A DNA stretch of 64,000 bases from Sphingobacterium sp. (GTDB lineage Bacteria; Bacteroidota; Bacteroidia; Sphingobacteriales; Sphingobacteriaceae). The stretch's first letter is position 1; every line of letters starts with the position of its first letter. The notes under the pieces were generated by a model. That model was not told where the DNA came from and searched no databases. It worked only from the letters and a program-made list of their open reading frames with translations. The position numbers and the translations under genes were made by a program. Location of the stretch: assembly GCA_031277685.1 (NCBI GenBank), contig JAITLV010000335.1:1-64000 (forward strand), read 5' to 3'. Positions 17,045 to 26,699 of this stretch are shown here, piece after piece.

Positions 17045-20000
17045 TTAGAATCCAACACTTGCACCGACAGTAAATGATCTGGTCATTGGATAAGCATACA
17101 GATTATTTAGTTCGGGATCTATTCCTTTGTAATTTGTAATAATAAATGGATTTTGGACATTAAGATATACACGCATATTCTTTACTGCTTTTTGTTTTTG
17201 CAGCAAACTCTGTGGCAGACGATAACCCAATGTTATATCTCTTACCCGCACAAAGTTTCCATTCTCGATCCAAAAATCTGAACTGCTGGCATAACTGCCA
17301 TATACTCCGTTCAATCCTGTTGGCATCGTTCCATTAGGATTGTCATATGCCCAGCGCTCTTTTGCCTGTGACAGCACATTCCAGCCAAATGCACCTAATT
17401 TGGCGAATACATCAGAGTTATTGGAAAAATCACGGTTGGTCTTCTTTTGGATCAGTCCATAAACATAAACTGAAAGATCAAAGTTTTTATAACTGAACTG
17501 ATTGTTCATACCAAAACTATAGTTCGGATTTGGTCTATTATTACCTGTTGGATCGCTATTGGTATTTAATTGTACCATATCTGCTGTTGATAACTGTCCA
17601 TCGGGTTTACCCGTTAAATTTCCATTCTCATCATATCCGTTCATATCTTTGATGATTACTTCTCCCGGAATGATCCCGGGCATCCAGGAAGGAGCTTCCA
17701 TTTTATCCGGATTATAGATACCATCAGACAAATAACCGTACTGCGCATTAAAGTTTCCCTTTGGATCGATATAACGTGCTAAAGAACGGAGCGTTTGTGG
17801 AGAACGGGTAACCCATGTATTGGTGTAATGGGAAAAATTAACGTTCGAATTCCAGTTGAATCCATCCTGGTTAACGATATTTTTCGACTGTAGGCTGATC
17901 TCCCATCCACGGCTCCGGGTCTTTCCGGCATTGATGCTGGCTTGGCCAACTACGGACCAAGACAATAAATCGATCTTACTTAAAAGATTGGTAAATGACC
18001 TATTGAAATAATCAAAATTCCCTGTCAGACGACCATTGAACAGTCCAAAGTCTAGGCCGGCATTCAGTTCCGTCTGGGTTTCCCAAGATAGAATGGGGTT
18101 TTCTATCTGTGTTAATTTAACACCTGGAAGATTGACTCCGCCGATCACGTAAGGTGATACATTCTCATAACGTGCAAATGCACTACCTCCGATATCAGCA
18201 TTTCCGACCGATCCATACCCGGCACGTACTTTCAAAAAGCTGATCGCAGGAATGGATTTTATAAAATTCTCTTCGGATGCTATCCATGCAGCTGAAACTC
18301 CCGGAAATGTGCCCCATTTCTTATTACGGGCAAATCTGGAAGAACCATCTTTACGTACAGTCCCCGAAAGGATATACTTTCCGTCGTATTCATAAACCAC
18401 ACGCGCAAAATATGATTTCCAAACGAGATCAGGTGCTCTATTCGATTGTACATCCGGACGTTGGCCAGTACCAAGACCTATATTATAATATAAAAATTCA
18501 TCTGTAGGAAAATGATCATTATTTACACTTGAGCCTTCATTGACAGATACTTGATATGAATGCCCCAATAACGCATTGATTTTACTTTTTTCTGAAAGGT
18601 CCTTAACATAGTTTAAAGTATACTCCGCTAGCGTGGAAGAAGCATCTGTCTTATAGATTCCGGCCATTCCCTCTGCACGGGCACCATATAAAAATGTCCG
18701 CGGAAAATAAAAACTTCGATTCGCGGAACTTTTATCAAAGCTTAAACTTCCTCTAGCCGTCAGCCCATCGATAATCTTCCATTCTGCAAAGCCCGATGTT
18801 AAATAACGGGTATTTTTCGATAAATCGGTAATTGTTAAAAATGATAACGGGTTAGGCGTATTTTGATAATCTGGATTTATGGGATAATTACCATTTTCAT
18901 CCTGAAATGGCATTGTTGCGGGATAATAAAAGGCTGCACCGATCATGCCTGAATTTTCATACATGCCATCACCAATGCTACCGTTATTCGCTTTTGAACC
19001 TGTAGCAATCATGTTCACGCCTACTTTTATGTTTTCTCCAATTCCCTGATCTAGATTAAATCTTCCTGAAAAACGCTTATAATCCGAATTCCGGAGTACA
19101 CCTTCCTGATCCACATAATTACCAGAAATATAATAGTTGGTTTTATTGCTGACCCCGGACATGGATATATTGTGCTGTTGGGTTTTGCCGGTATGCATAA
19201 TCGCATCAATAGCATTTGGCTGAACTTGTTGATTATCGATTTCTTGCTGTGTATATTTCGGAACAAAAGGTTTAGCAGCATTGGGATCCCCATTACCATA
19301 GGGGCCAAGATTATTATCCTGCATCCATTTTTCCTTTAAGATGTGATTACGCTCATTCATATAATCCTTTGTTCCCAGGATATCGTAATATTTAAGGGAT
19401 TTTTGGATAGCGTGGCTAAAGTCATACTGAATTGTTGGCAACCCCTGTTTCCCTTTTTTAGTCGTAATCAATACGACACCTCCTGCAGCCCTTGCTCCAT
19501 AAATCGCTGTTGCACTAGCATCCTTTAAAATGTCGATATTTTCAATATCATTTGGATTGATAAAATTCAATGGCGATCGGTTCACACCACCAGCACCATA
19601 CCTGGTTGAGGGCGAAGGATCTTCTGCTGCATCATTGATAATGACACCATCCACAACATATAATGGTCCTGTAGATGCAAAAGAAGCATTACTACGGATC
19701 TGTACAGATACCCCTGCACCTGGCTGACCTGAAGTCTGAACAACATTAACGCCGGCAGCTCTGCCAGCCAATCCCTGTGCAAAATTGGTACTGTTTGCAT
19801 TGTTTACTTCACTCATTTTGACAGTTGAAACTGATCCAGTTAAATTTTTGCGTTTCTGGGTTCCATAACCAACAACAACAACTTCTGTAAGCGCATTATT
19901 CTCTTTTTTCAGTACAATGTTCAAAAGTGATTTACCATTGGCCTTGATATTGATGGTTTCATACCCGACCGAACTGATTAGCAGTGTTGAGCTTTCCGGA

Positions 20001-20512
20001 ACATCAATACTAAATTCACCGTTGTTATCCGTTTTGGTCATAATTGTACTGCCATTTACTTTAATGGTCACACTCTCTAAGGGCAATCCGCTCTCATCTG
20101 TTATTTTACCTTTGATCAGTTCTTTTAAAGGTGCAAGATTTACAGTTTTTGGTTGTTGCTCTTGTTTCCGGTGCAATACAATTGTATTCCCTTTTATCTC
20201 ATAACCCACAGGTTGATCTTTTGTCAATGCATCCAGACTCTCTCGAAGTCCTTTATTGTCAAGATCAAGCGACACAGCATGCGTATCTCCTAAATGTTTC
20301 TGGACAAGAACCAGTTCATACCCGCTCTGTTTTTTAATTGACTCAATAGCTTCTTTAAAAGTTCTGTTTTTTAAATGAAGTGAAATGCGTTGCGCATTGG
20401 CCGTTGCATATACTTGGCTGCTGAATAATAGCAAAAATGCCGGCACTGCTTTTTTGACACCTGAAGGCACAGTCCAGCGACACAAATTTTGTGCGTGTTG
20501 ATGAAAATTCAT
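17045..20512 (-). CDS. SusC/RagA-family TonB-dependent transporter, locus B
   Basis: I take the ATG at 20512, which matches the MNF start of the paralogue in locus C; an upstream in-frame ATG at 20554 is possible. Parts in order: signal segment ending near ATANAQ, STN domain (ISLHLKNRTFKEAIESIKKQ), carboxypeptidase-regulatory-like domain (KGKITDESGLPLESVTIKV), TonB-box region EVVVVGYGTQKRKNLTGSV, plug (LYVVDGVIINDAA, LKDASATAIYGARAAGGVV) and barrel. The STN domain ties it to the FecR/sigma pair upstream. At about 1155 residues it matches the usual length. Paralogous to the locus C protein along its whole length. Confidence 0.95.
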   Translation of the reverse strand: MNFHQHAQNLCRWTVPSGVKKAVPAFLLLFSSQVYATANAQRISLHLKNRTFKEAIESIKKQSGYELVLVQKHLGDTHAVSLDLDNKGLRESLDALTKDQPVGYEIKGNTIVLHRKQEQQPKTVNLAPLKELIKGKITDESGLPLESVTIKVNGSTIMTKTDNNGEFSIDVPESSTLLISSVGYETINIKANGKSLLNIVLKKENNALTEVVVVGYGTQKRKNLTGSVSTVKMSEVNNANSTNFAQGLAGRAAGVNVVQTSGQPGAGVSVQIRSNASFASTGPLYVVDGVIINDAAEDPSPSTRYGAGGVNRSPLNFINPNDIENIDILKDASATAIYGARAAGGVVLITTKKGKQGLPTIQYDFSHAIQKSLKYYDILGTKDYMNERNHILKEKWMQDNNLGPYGNGDPNAAKPFVPKYTQQEIDNQQVQPNAIDAIMHTGKTQQHNISMSGVSNKTNYYISGNYVDQEGVLRNSDYKRFSGRFNLDQGIGENIKVGVNMIATGSKANNGSIGDGMYENSGMIGAAFYYPATMPFQDENGNYPINPDYQNTPNPLSFLTITDLSKNTRYLTSGFAEWKIIDGLTARGSLSFDKSSANRSFYFPRTFLYGARAEGMAGIYKTDASSTLAEYTLNYVKDLSEKSKINALLGHSYQVSVNEGSSVNNDHFPTDEFLYYNIGLGTGQRPDVQSNRAPDLVWKSYFARVVYEYDGKYILSGTVRKDGSSRFARNKKWGTFPGVSAAWIASEENFIKSIPAISFLKVRAGYGSVGNADIGGSAFARYENVSPYVIGGVNLPGVKLTQIENPILSWETQTELNAGLDFGLFNGRLTGNFDYFNRSFTNLLSKIDLLSWSVVGQASINAGKTRSRGWEISLQSKNIVNQDGFNWNSNVNFSHYTNTWVTRSPQTLRSLARYIDPKGNFNAQYGYLSDGIYNPDKMEAPSWMPGIIPGEVIIKDMNGYDENGNLTGKPDGQLSTADMVQLNTNSDPTGNNRPNPNYSFGMNNQFSYKNFDLSVYVYGLIQKKTNRDFSNNSDVFAKLGAFGWNVLSQAKERWAYDNPNGTMPTGLNGVYGSYASSSDFWIENGNFVRVRDITLGYRLPQSLLQKQKAVKNMRVYLNVQNPFIITNYKGIDPELNNLYAYPMTRSFTVGASVGF

Positions 20513-20578
20513 AAATTTAAGCATATTTTTGGCTCTCAAAACCGTAAAGATCAAGAGCCGTTATTTTAATAATTTGTC

Positions 20579-20609
20579 AGCGTGGAGGTGGTAACGACAC
20601 TTTCACGCT
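20579..20609 (-). promoter_or_regulatory. Hairpin in the fecR-susC gap, locus B
   Basis: Read on the minus strand, AGCGTGAAAGTG and CACCTCCACGCT pair at 10 of 12 positions around a 7-base loop. The 5' arm is almost identical to that in locus C (GCGTGAAAGTG), and the GTG-loop-CAC apex is shared with loci A and D. Confidence 0.45.
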
Positions 20610-20690
20610 CTTTACTCTGCTCTGTTAGATTTCTAGGTTGTATTGCTGATTTTTATTAGTATCATAATTTGCTTTTAGGGTTATTAATAT

Positions 20691-21833
20691 TTATTTAATC
20701 TTTCCAACCACGACTTTATTTCCCTTTCTGGAAAACTTAACTTCTCCGGTCATTTCCAACAGTTCGAGCACTTGCCCTAAACTTTTCTTCCTGGATATGT
20801 TTGCATCTATTTTGACTAATGGCATTGCTTCATTATACTCAACTTCAAAATCATACCAGCGTTCCAGTTCTTCCATGATTTCAGGTAAAGCTGTGCCATT
20901 AAACAAAAAGTATCCATTTTTCCAGGCAATTGCATCCATGACATCAACCTTGGCTTTATGCATGCCACTTTTGGTAATCTTTAACTGTTCTCCGGGCATT
21001 AGGTTGATCGCATTATTAACACGTACTGCCCCTTCCAAAAGTGTAGTGGCGGTTTCACTAGTTCCTTTATCACTCTTCACATTAAAATGGGTACCCAGCA
21101 CTTTGATCTCCTGATCGACAGTTTGAACATAAAAAGGAACCTTTGCATTTTTAGCTACTTCAAAATATGCTTCTCCATCCAAAAATACCCGACGCTCATT
21201 CTGACCTGTAAAATTTACCGGAAAACGAAGGTTGGAAGAAGCATTCAACCAGACTTTACTACCATCCGCAAGGGTGATCTGATACTGATGTCCTTTTGAG
21301 GTTATCAGCTTATTGTACACTAGTGTTGTTTTACTAATATCTGTTCTAGCATTGTATAATAAAGAACTGTCACTGTTTTTGGAAATGTTGCCATCCTGAG
21401 TTCCGGAAATGATACCATTCTTTTCTTTCCCAAGCTCAATTTGTTCACCATTATCCAGAACTAGCAGAGTCCCCTGTACATTCGCATTTTCTTTGGAAAC
21501 GATTTTTGATTCTTTAAGTTGCTTATCATTAAGTTTTTTATTTGTGTAAAACCAATAACCAACCATACAAAAACAGATCACTCCTGCTGTCACCGATGAA
21601 ATCAGTTTCCACGGAAAAATCCGCCTACCAGGCGTATTATTGGTTCGTTCAGAAATCGTAAAAAAAAGATCTTCCTTCTGTTTTTTTGATAGGGTTACAG
21701 GAGTTTCCCCGTCTCTTTTATGCTGGAAGGAATCGCACCAATTGCTATACTTCTGTATATCATCATCATTTGCAGTACCATTTTCGATACGCTCCAGAAG
21801 TGCTATCCAGTTTTCTTTTTTATCGTTCATCAA
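20691..21833 (-). CDS. FecR-family anti-sigma factor, locus B
   Basis: About 380 residues (start doubled as Met-Met). The cytoplasmic N-terminus includes LLERIENGTANDDDIQKYSN; one membrane span follows at about 78-98 (ISSVTAGVICFCMVGYWFY). The periplasmic FecR domain shows LADGSKVWLNASSNLRFPV, GEAYFEVAKNAKVPFYV and VLGTHFNVKSD, and the C-terminal part (LERWYDFEVEY) is the domain that senses SusC. Strongly similar to the FecR of locus C over its full length, so the two regulator pairs arose by duplication. It follows the sigma gene after 57 bases. Confidence 0.92.
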   Translation of the reverse strand: MMNDKKENWIALLERIENGTANDDDIQKYSNWCDSFQHKRDGETPVTLSKKQKEDLFFTISERTNNTPGRRIFPWKLISSVTAGVICFCMVGYWFYTNKKLNDKQLKESKIVSKENANVQGTLLVLDNGEQIELGKEKNGIISGTQDGNISKNSDSSLLYNARTDISKTTLVYNKLITSKGHQYQITLADGSKVWLNASSNLRFPVNFTGQNERRVFLDGEAYFEVAKNAKVPFYVQTVDQEIKVLGTHFNVKSDKGTSETATTLLEGAVRVNNAINLMPGEQLKITKSGMHKAKVDVMDAIAWKNGYFLFNGTALPEIMEELERWYDFEVEYNEAMPLVKIDANISRKKSLGQVLELLEMTGEVKFSRKGNKVVVGKIK

Positions 21834-21850
21834 ACTATTTTTGCTACAAT

Positions 21851-21884
21851 ATATAACTAAGAGTGATGAAGAGGCCCTATCTAC
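21851..21884 (-). promoter_or_regulatory. Conserved element in the fecI-fecR gap, locus B
   Basis: On the minus strand the gap reads ACTAGTAGATAG, then TTCATCACTCTTAGTTATA. Locus C has the identical 11-mer ACTAGTAGATA at the same place followed by TTCGATGCTCTTATCTC. Both come just after the poly-T end of the sigma gene. Function unknown; could be a promoter for the anti-sigma gene. Confidence 0.35.
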
Positions 21885-21890
21885 TAGTCC

Positions 21891-22460
21891 TTACTTAAAA
21901 AAAAATAAAATAATTGTCCAATACGAGATTTTACTGAGATAAATCTTGAACTTTTTTAAGGTTGTAGCGAGTTGATTCCGGACGGTATGTTCGGAAATTC
22001 CCATATGTTCGGCAATTTTTCGATGCGAAAGATAGTTCTCCCGGCTAAGCTGAAAAACTTCTTTTGCTTTTGGTGGCAATGAATCCATAAAATCAGATAT
22101 GACCTGTCGTAACTCTTTTATTGCAAACTCATCATAACTAAGATCATTCAAAGGAAAATGGTTCTGGCTCAAAAGTTCATTCCTTCGCTTACTTTTTTTG
22201 ATTTCCCAGATGAGATTGAATTTTAACATGGAAAAAAGATAGCTCCTAAGATTAGTTATATGTAATGTTTCCCTATTTTCCCAAAGCCAAACAAAGATAT
22301 CCTGTACGGCATCCCTACACTGATCTTCATCTTTGAGGATGTTATAACCATACACAAAAAGCTGGTCCGAATATTTTTCGTAAATACTTCGGAAGGACAA
22401 CTGATTTCCCTTCTTCAGCGTTTCAAGTAATACCCGGTCTTCAATATCATAGAGGTCCAT
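21891..22460 (-). CDS. ECF RNA polymerase sigma factor (FecI-like), locus B
   Basis: A 189-residue ECF sigma factor: region 2 (YGYNILKDEDQCRDAVQDIFVWLW, NLRSYLFSMLKFNLI) and region 4 (LPPKAKEVFQLSRENYLSHRKI, ISEHTVRNQLATTLKKF). The tail is hydrophobic and aromatic (ISYWTIILFFFK) and is encoded over a run of T that ends at the stop codon, a place where slippage could occur. Followed by its anti-sigma gene. The paralogue in locus C shares the same organisation, tail and gap motif. Confidence 0.92.
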   Translation of the reverse strand: MDLYDIEDRVLLETLKKGNQLSFRSIYEKYSDQLFVYGYNILKDEDQCRDAVQDIFVWLWENRETLHITNLRSYLFSMLKFNLIWEIKKSKRRNELLSQNHFPLNDLSYDEFAIKELRQVISDFMDSLPPKAKEVFQLSRENYLSHRKIAEHMGISEHTVRNQLATTLKKFKIYLSKISYWTIILFFFK

Positions 22461-22593
22461 AACTTATTACAAAATTGTCTACGTAATATTCAGAAGTGGA
22501 TTGGTTCCCTTATTTTCATATAAGAGAAACCTTTCCTTATATGTTTTCTACTACGATGTTAAGGAGATTAATCTTAATCACCAACCCCAATTA

Positions 22594-22610
22594 AAACGCA
22601 ATCGTTTGTT
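22594..22610 (-). promoter_or_regulatory. LacI-like palindrome upstream of PUL B
   Basis: CGCAATCGTTTGTTT is centred on a CG pair with the CAAnCGnTTG symmetry typical of LacI/GalR-family operators. It lies about 135 bp before the sigma start, matching the position of like sites before PUL C (about 130 bp) and the phosphoesterase operon (130 bp). It is followed on the plus strand by TTAATTTTT, also shared with the PUL C site. Confidence 0.45.
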
Positions 22611-23268
22611 TAATTTTTGGACTAATTCAAAGAAAGTGTAATAAAAATGCTACTTTTTAATTTCAAAGGTTAAAAAGTACCTATGTAAAAAACTTATCAT
22701 GTTCATATCCGCACAGAAAATGTTCTTTACCGAACAAATATATATATATACTTTTACTTAATCATCTGTTTATCATAACCTTAGTGGAATTGCAAACCAA
22801 TTGTAAAATCCTAAAAAGTAATATTTCGATAAATTCTGGGCAAATTGAACGCTCCACATTTAATTTCTTAGTTATGTTTAAGAATTATTGGGATCATTTT
22901 ATAGACGGTTCGATGAGTTACAGAAAGATAAAGTCTGCTTTACATTGTTGTTTCTTTAAAGTGCAATCCTTGCGGAAAACAGAGGAGTAAGGTTCTATTA
23001 TACTAGCGATCTACTTATGGTTCCATGTATTTTTTTAATAGGCATTTCGCAGGCCACAGTGCCAAAAACTCATTATTATCTTATTGCAGATGATATCTGG
23101 TTTGGAGAAAATATGGATTCAAAATATTATTCTCAAAAGGATAAAGGAAGGATTATGAATTATGTAAAGCAATTGCAAATATAAAAATTTTAACATCCAT
23201 TATTCTTTATAATTCTAAGTTTTATCAGGAATAATTTAACTGATATAACATGCCCAGAATCCATGTGC
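22611..23268. other. Gap with two doubtful short ORFs
   Basis: No convincing gene. A plus-strand ORF of 68 codons (22784-22990, GTG start, no signal or family) is followed by a 55-codon ORF (23017-23184) with a short hydrophobic start and the segment THYYLIADDIWFGENMDSKYY. The two are in different frames and could be pieces of one decayed gene. I do not recognise either. Otherwise AT-rich, with a TA repeat around 22739-22752. Confidence 0.25.
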
Positions 23269-23297
23269 AAAAAAAGGCGACAGGAATTCCTGCCGCC
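23269..23297 (-). terminator. Rho-independent terminator of PUL C
   Basis: A 22-base near-palindrome (GGCGACAGGAA / TTCCTGCCGCC, one mismatch) followed on the minus strand by seven T. It lies 35 bases after the GH16 stop codon and ends the operon. Confidence 0.8.
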
Positions 23298-23331
23298 CCA
23301 ACCTAAAATATGACAAGTCTATTTGCCCAGA

Positions 23332-24915
23332 TTATTTCTTCTTTAATGTAATATTGTCTAGGTATACAGGTTTCTCTCCTGTATTTTCAAAGGCAATGCG
23401 CAGGGTCTTTTTATTGGGAAAGATTTCACTTCCCGTGATAAAGTTTATGCTCGCTTTTTTACCTTTTAAAGATAGCTGTCGATCATGTTTTTTGATCGTT
23501 GACAAATCACCAACAACAGGAGTAACATCCTCTATATTGACTTCCATCTTTTCGCCCTTTGCCCAATAATTCAGCTCATGTTTTTTGTTTGGTTCTAGGT
23601 AGATATATTGTTCAATATGCTTTCCGGGTGGTAGAATTACACCTTTGCTGTTTTTTTCTCCAATACCTGACTGCACGATGCCTTCACCTTCCCAAGGACC
23701 TAAATCCGCTATTTGCTCGAAATCTGGATTTGGAAGTTCATTTCCATCCCTTAACGGCCAGTTATAAGCGCGGATATAATCAACTTCCATATTCACTTCT
23801 CCATCGGAGCCATATGTCCCCAGAAAGACATTCATAAAATGATTGGGTGAATAGATCTGCTTTTTGTCCGTATATTCCTTTATCAGGTTTCCGTTGATAT
23901 AGTGTTTAACACTTGTTGGTGTCCAAAGTATCCCGTGGGTAACCCATTGGTTTACATGGTTGTAACCTTCGGCAATATGTGTCGCCAAGTTTTTTTGAAA
24001 ACGTCCTTTTTCGTTCACGTGCCCATGTAAAACGAATTGTGCGTTGATATACTCAAAAATGTCGATCTCAAAAACCTGGCCCTTTGGGCGTATTCCTTTG
24101 ATTCCTTCCACTTCAGTACCTTGTTGCAGAAAATAACGGCTATCAGGCCCCGGTGCATCAAACCAGAATGCGGTATTCATTCCCTTTGGATTCCCTTTTC
24201 GGTTACGTTTTACCTTGACCTCAAAATATCCACCACGGCTGTTGTCCAGCAAATTCTCATTCGTCCGCCAATCATAGGTTTGGATAGAGGAGACCTTCTG
24301 ATTGCCGCCTTCGTTATACAGTCTTTTTGGTAAAGTATCATTGACATACAGGTTGATATACTTGCCATCCAATGTATAAGCTGGTTGCGGAAGTTTGTCC
24401 TCCTGCATCTCCTGTCTGGATTTTCTGTTAAAGTAATTTAAGGACGAAAAGTAATTGGTTGACCATTTATTGAGATTTAATAAGTCGTCATTAAACTCAT
24501 CCTGCCAATAGACTTCCATTCCTTTCGGGACGGCAGCGGAGCTTGGATTTGTGTGCTCCTCACGAAGTTCCCTGCTATCGAGAGCCCAGCTTTTTGTTGT
24601 ATTTGCAGCACCCTTTCCCAGAAGAGCACCTGTTTCGGATTCTAGCCACACGTAGTAAGTTGTTTCCGGATCTATCTTTTGGATATAATAGCGGCTTTTA
24701 CCTTGGTCAATCACAGCGTTGGGCTGAGCAGGTTTCTTCCTTTCTTTGGACCAGTAAACGCGTGCCCCAGAAAGGTCTTGATCATTATCGGTTTCAACCC
24801 GGATCCAGCTCCGTGTTCCATGTAAGTCCAATTTAGCTGATCTTGCTGCTTGTCCATGTGCACTGGTGGCTGCCAGTGCACATAACAATAAAAAACATAT
24901 TTTCTTATTTTCCAT
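23332..24915 (-). CDS. GH16-family secreted endo-glycanase
   Basis: 527 residues from the ATG at 24915, giving the signal peptide MENKKICFLLLCALAATSAHG; an ATG three codons earlier overlaps the susD stop. After an N-terminal fibronectin-like domain (about 25-110), the GH16 jelly-roll begins at VYWQDEFNDDLLNLNKW. The catalytic motif EIDIFE lies at about 283-288 (nucleophile Glu283, Asp285, acid/base Glu288), the EXDXXE form with a beta-bulge seen in laminarinases and agarases. A C-terminal beta-sandwich (LPNPDFEQIADLGPWEGEG onward) looks like a carbohydrate-binding module. It should cut beta-1,3-glucan or a galactan outside the cell for the SusCD pair encoded upstream; which one is not resolvable by eye. 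Confidence 0.88.
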   Translation of the reverse strand: MENKKICFLLLCALAATSAHGQAARSAKLDLHGTRSWIRVETDNDQDLSGARVYWSKERKKPAQPNAVIDQGKSRYYIQKIDPETTYYVWLESETGALLGKGAANTTKSWALDSRELREEHTNPSSAAVPKGMEVYWQDEFNDDLLNLNKWSTNYFSSLNYFNRKSRQEMQEDKLPQPAYTLDGKYINLYVNDTLPKRLYNEGGNQKVSSIQTYDWRTNENLLDNSRGGYFEVKVKRNRKGNPKGMNTAFWFDAPGPDSRYFLQQGTEVEGIKGIRPKGQVFEIDIFEYINAQFVLHGHVNEKGRFQKNLATHIAEGYNHVNQWVTHGILWTPTSVKHYINGNLIKEYTDKKQIYSPNHFMNVFLGTYGSDGEVNMEVDYIRAYNWPLRDGNELPNPDFEQIADLGPWEGEGIVQSGIGEKNSKGVILPPGKHIEQYIYLEPNKKHELNYWAKGEKMEVNIEDVTPVVGDLSTIKKHDRQLSLKGKKASINFITGSEIFPNKKTLRIAFENTGEKPVYLDNITLKKK

Positions 24916-24917
24916 AT

Positions 24918-26684
24918 TTACCATCCTGGATTTTGTTTTAAATTAGGATTGAGATTGATCTCCCGTGTAGGTATTGGCAGGAGGTAATCCCGTTTCAGAT
25001 TAAATTTATAGCCATTTGACATAGTTGCTGTTTTTTGAAATGGCTCTATATATCCCTTTGAGTCTACCGGGATATTTTGTCCTGCTATTAATTTCGGAAA
25101 CTGAGAGGCCCATTGATTCCATTTTGCACCTTTAGGTTTCCAGTTAACAAATGCACGTTCGGCTGCTGCCCAACGCATAATGTCGTCAAAACGGAATCCT
25201 TCGTTGCCGAGTTCGACACGTCGTTCCCTACGAATTTCATTGATAATCGGTGTTAGTGTTGGAAATTGCCATTGCGGATCGGCGGTAATACCTCCCAAAG
25301 TGAGGTCTGGCATACCTACCCGTTTACGCAGTAAATTGATACTAATATCCAGGTCTCCCTGGGTTAAGGTACCCAATTCTGTTTTCGCTTCCGCATATAT
25401 TAACAAGATTTCCCCATAACGCATATAGATCAATGCCTGTGTTCCCCTTCTAGGGCTTCCAGAATCATATTGCCCATAATCCGTATTATGGCCTTTGAGC
25501 AACTGATAACCTGTCACATTTGATTCATCACCTGTTACACCCCATTGCGGAAACTCAAAAATCCGTGCCTGACCACCGGGATAAGTTGCTGCAGTATAGA
25601 TCATTCTTCCTGGTATATAAACGGTCTGAGCCAATCGGGGATCTCTGTTCAAAGCAACATGCTGTAACGAATCATCACCTTTATATAGTGAATTATTGCT
25701 GATGGGTTTACCATTTGTACAAAGGTAGGAATCAATTAGATCTTTTGTTACGCCCCTGCCTGCACCGCCACCCGAATAACGGGCCCAGCTTTGCGTCAGT
25801 CCATCCGCAAAGCTATATTTTCGCCAGAACATCACTTCTTTGCTGCTTGTATAATCAAGTTGATTAAACAGGTTGAAATAGCCATCTGTTTGTCCAACAT
25901 TTTCTATTGAAAATATCTTAGCGTCCATCAATTGTTTGGCCGCATCGGCAGCTATCTGCAAAAAGCGTTTCCCATCCTGCCCCTTAACTCCAAATTCATC
26001 AGTAGCATGGTATTTTTCCCAAGTTCCTTCATACAACGCAATTCTTGCCTTAAGACCTATAGCTACTTCTTTATAGATACGCAACTGTTCAGCCCCTGCT
26101 TTTGGATTCAGCAGATTCGAAGCCCTGTCCAGATCATTCACTATTGAATCTACGATCACACTTCGCGACAAGCGTGGCGCCTGCATGATATCCTGATCAC
26201 TCGTACCCACGGGTTTTCCAATCCATGGGAGATCTCCGAATGAGCGGAGTTTAGAAAAGTAAAACCAGGCCCTGAAGAAGTACGCTTCACCAACATATTG
26301 GGCATAATTTTTTGGATCATCCTTTATCCGGCTGTAGTTTGCCAGAAAATAATTGACATTGCGGATATCTGCCCAATCTGTATATGCCCATCCACCTCCC
26401 GAAGAGGGCAGCGTATTCTCCGCGTTCAATCGCTTATTGTAGGCGCGACCAACCATATTATCGCTATTATCGTCGTCAGTAAAATTTGCAATAACGCCAA
26501 AACCTGTGTAATCAGGTAATTTTTGATAGAGATTGTTGACATAAAGCCGGGCATCGTTTGAAGAATTCCAAAAGTCAGGATCACTAACATTCGATTGTGG
26601 ATTTTGGTCCAATAGGGAACTCTTGAGACAGCCTGTAAACAGTAGACAGGACATCAGGCCATAAAGTATATGCTGTATTTTCAT
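24918..26684 (-). CDS. SusD/RagB-family surface lipoprotein, locus C
   Basis: 588 residues, lipobox Cys19 (LLFTGC). Features: DPDFWNSSNDARLYVNNLYQ at the start of the fold, YVGEAYFFRAWFYFSKLRSFGD in the TPR region, INEIRRERRVELGNEGFRFD and DIMRWAAAERAF near the end, and a terminal NPGW. It is one of the larger SusD subtypes. It sits between susC and the GH16 gene, with the stop overlapping an alternative start of the latter, so the two are translationally close. It binds the polysaccharide fragments for import. Confidence 0.95.
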   Translation of the reverse strand: MKIQHILYGLMSCLLFTGCLKSSLLDQNPQSNVSDPDFWNSSNDARLYVNNLYQKLPDYTGFGVIANFTDDDNSDNMVGRAYNKRLNAENTLPSSGGGWAYTDWADIRNVNYFLANYSRIKDDPKNYAQYVGEAYFFRAWFYFSKLRSFGDLPWIGKPVGTSDQDIMQAPRLSRSVIVDSIVNDLDRASNLLNPKAGAEQLRIYKEVAIGLKARIALYEGTWEKYHATDEFGVKGQDGKRFLQIAADAAKQLMDAKIFSIENVGQTDGYFNLFNQLDYTSSKEVMFWRKYSFADGLTQSWARYSGGGAGRGVTKDLIDSYLCTNGKPISNNSLYKGDDSLQHVALNRDPRLAQTVYIPGRMIYTAATYPGGQARIFEFPQWGVTGDESNVTGYQLLKGHNTDYGQYDSGSPRRGTQALIYMRYGEILLIYAEAKTELGTLTQGDLDISINLLRKRVGMPDLTLGGITADPQWQFPTLTPIINEIRRERRVELGNEGFRFDDIMRWAAAERAFVNWKPKGAKWNQWASQFPKLIAGQNIPVDSKGYIEPFQKTATMSNGYKFNLKRDYLLPIPTREINLNPNLKQNPGW

Positions 26685-26699
26685 TTTGTCAAGATCTTT

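Noticed and set aside
22739..22752. TA dinucleotide run
   Set aside because: Short low-complexity stretch in AT-rich spacer; no sign of a functional repeat array.
22784..22990. Plus-strand ORF of 68 codons after the PUL B promoter region
   Set aside because: GTG start without ribosome site, odd composition, ends without recognisable domain; kept only as part of the gap description.
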